Of a stretch of DNA of 64,000 bases, positions 63,730 through 64,000 are shown one piece after another. Each line of letters starts with the position of its first letter. Position 1 is the first letter of the stretch. The translations under genes and the position numbers were made by a program. The notes beneath the pieces are model-generated. The model was not told the DNA's origin, did not search any database, and saw nothing but the letters and a program-made list of their open reading frames with translations. Source of the DNA: Chitinophaga vietnamensis (GTDB lineage: Bacteria > Bacteroidota > Bacteroidia > Chitinophagales > Chitinophagaceae); assembly GCF_902167635.1 (NCBI RefSeq), contig NZ_CABHMS010000006.1, positions 62,001 to 126,000 of the forward strand, read 5' to 3'.

Positions 63730-64000
63730 CTAAATTTTTTCCAGTACTTCTTTTTGCAGATAAGCAGCCAGCCTGTTGATGGCCGCAGCTGCTACGCTGA
63801 TCTGTTCTTTCGCCTCTGTCCATTTGCGTTGCTCAATGGCTTCGCGTACGCCAGGAATAGTTTTCACACCATAGCCTGTGTAAAAGCCAGGAGCATACAG
63901 CGTGTGCTTGTACCATGCGCGTGATGGCAGGCCCTTGTCGGAAAGCAGCTGTTGCTCGGCCTGGAACAAGGCTTTGTTTACCTGTTCGTTTTTTCCATCA
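63730..64000 (-). CDS. M28-type peptidase with transferrin-receptor-like dimerisation domain (C-terminal part)
   Basis: The minus strand is open from the window edge to a stop at 63730, giving about 89 residues. 'LLSDKGLPSRAWYKHTLYAP' and 'GFYTGYGVKTIPGVREAIEQ' then 'AKEQISVAAAAINRLAAYLQ' match the C-terminal dimerisation domain of glutamate carboxypeptidase II-like proteins. The catalytic M28 domain would lie beyond the window. Such enzymes are zinc peptidases, usually exported. An internal ATG at 63969 is not the true start. Confidence 0.82.
   Translation of the reverse strand, partial: DGKNEQVNKALFQAEQQLLSDKGLPSRAWYKHTLYAPGFYTGYGVKTIPGVREAIEQRKWTEAKEQISVAAAAINRLAAYLQKEVLEKI

Overview
The window is a continuous piece of a Bacteroidota chromosome, most likely Chitinophagaceae (Chitinophaga-like). 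Evidence read directly: promoters of the Bacteroidota type (TTTG, about 20 nt, TAnnTTTG), almost no Shine-Dalgarno sequences, a gliding-motility gldC, the order CBS protein / surface antigen / nadK / DUF6089 / uppS / bamA / skp / skp, a SusD remnant, a NrtR-type Nudix regulator and a fused IcmF mutase. Nearly all genes lie on the minus strand.

Region by region. 1-12.4 kb: a Wzx/Wzy-type capsule or exopolysaccharide operon read leftwards from a promoter near 12.5 kb. It encodes an outer-membrane SLBB export protein, a chain-length regulator, flippase, polymerase, two glycosyltransferases, the CapE-CapF-CapG set that makes UDP-N-acetyl-L-fucosamine, and a WbuB-like transferase cut by the window edge. 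12.9-17.7 kb: an ECF sigma factor, a tRNA-Cys with an unusual elbow, a sterol-desaturase-family enzyme, and an RNA-repair pair (AAA+ ATPase plus RtcB ligase) behind a hairpin-rich leader. 17.8-19.4 kb: two similar modules of tiny open frames separated by terminator hairpins, flanking a DinB-family gene. 19.4-31 kb: a tail-fibre-like surface protein with a frameshift in its signal peptide, a radical SAM protein, a membrane-bound MutS relative, a GH125 alpha-mannosidase, a beta-propeller/phosphoesterase, a 72-nt perfect palindrome and IcmF. 31.6-38.3 kb: Nudix-type regulator, ligA-tadA, an SPFH protein, a small J-domain-like protein, a PAS-LuxR regulator and superoxide dismutase.

38.3-43.4 kb: a DUF1080 lipoprotein and a Gfo/Idh/MocA oxidoreductase that look like the surviving half of a polysaccharide utilisation locus, because the last ~31 codons of a SusD gene and its terminator lie directly behind the S41 protease of the rpmH-rnpA-yidD-ctp group. 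rnpA there seems to begin with AUA. 43.6-54.9 kb: the outer-membrane biogenesis cluster (Skp, Skp, BamA, UppS) preceded by DUF6089, NadK, a BamA-like surface antigen, a CBS protein, a hydrolase, CvpA, YqeY and GldC. 55-64 kb: glycosyltransferases, an ABC permease, a lipoprotein, hydrolases, an acyl-CoA dehydrogenase, an N-acetylmuramoyl-L-alanine amidase and the C-terminal end of an M28-type peptidase.

Intergenic DNA is rich in inverted repeats: three copies of one GCGCTT hairpin, two GTGAGGAT-type hairpins and one long ATTTCCTGATTT-type hairpin. The observations most worth following are the paired micro-ORF/terminator modules, the AUA start of rnpA, the SusD scar, the signal-peptide frameshift and the A19-U56 swap proposed for the tRNA-Cys.
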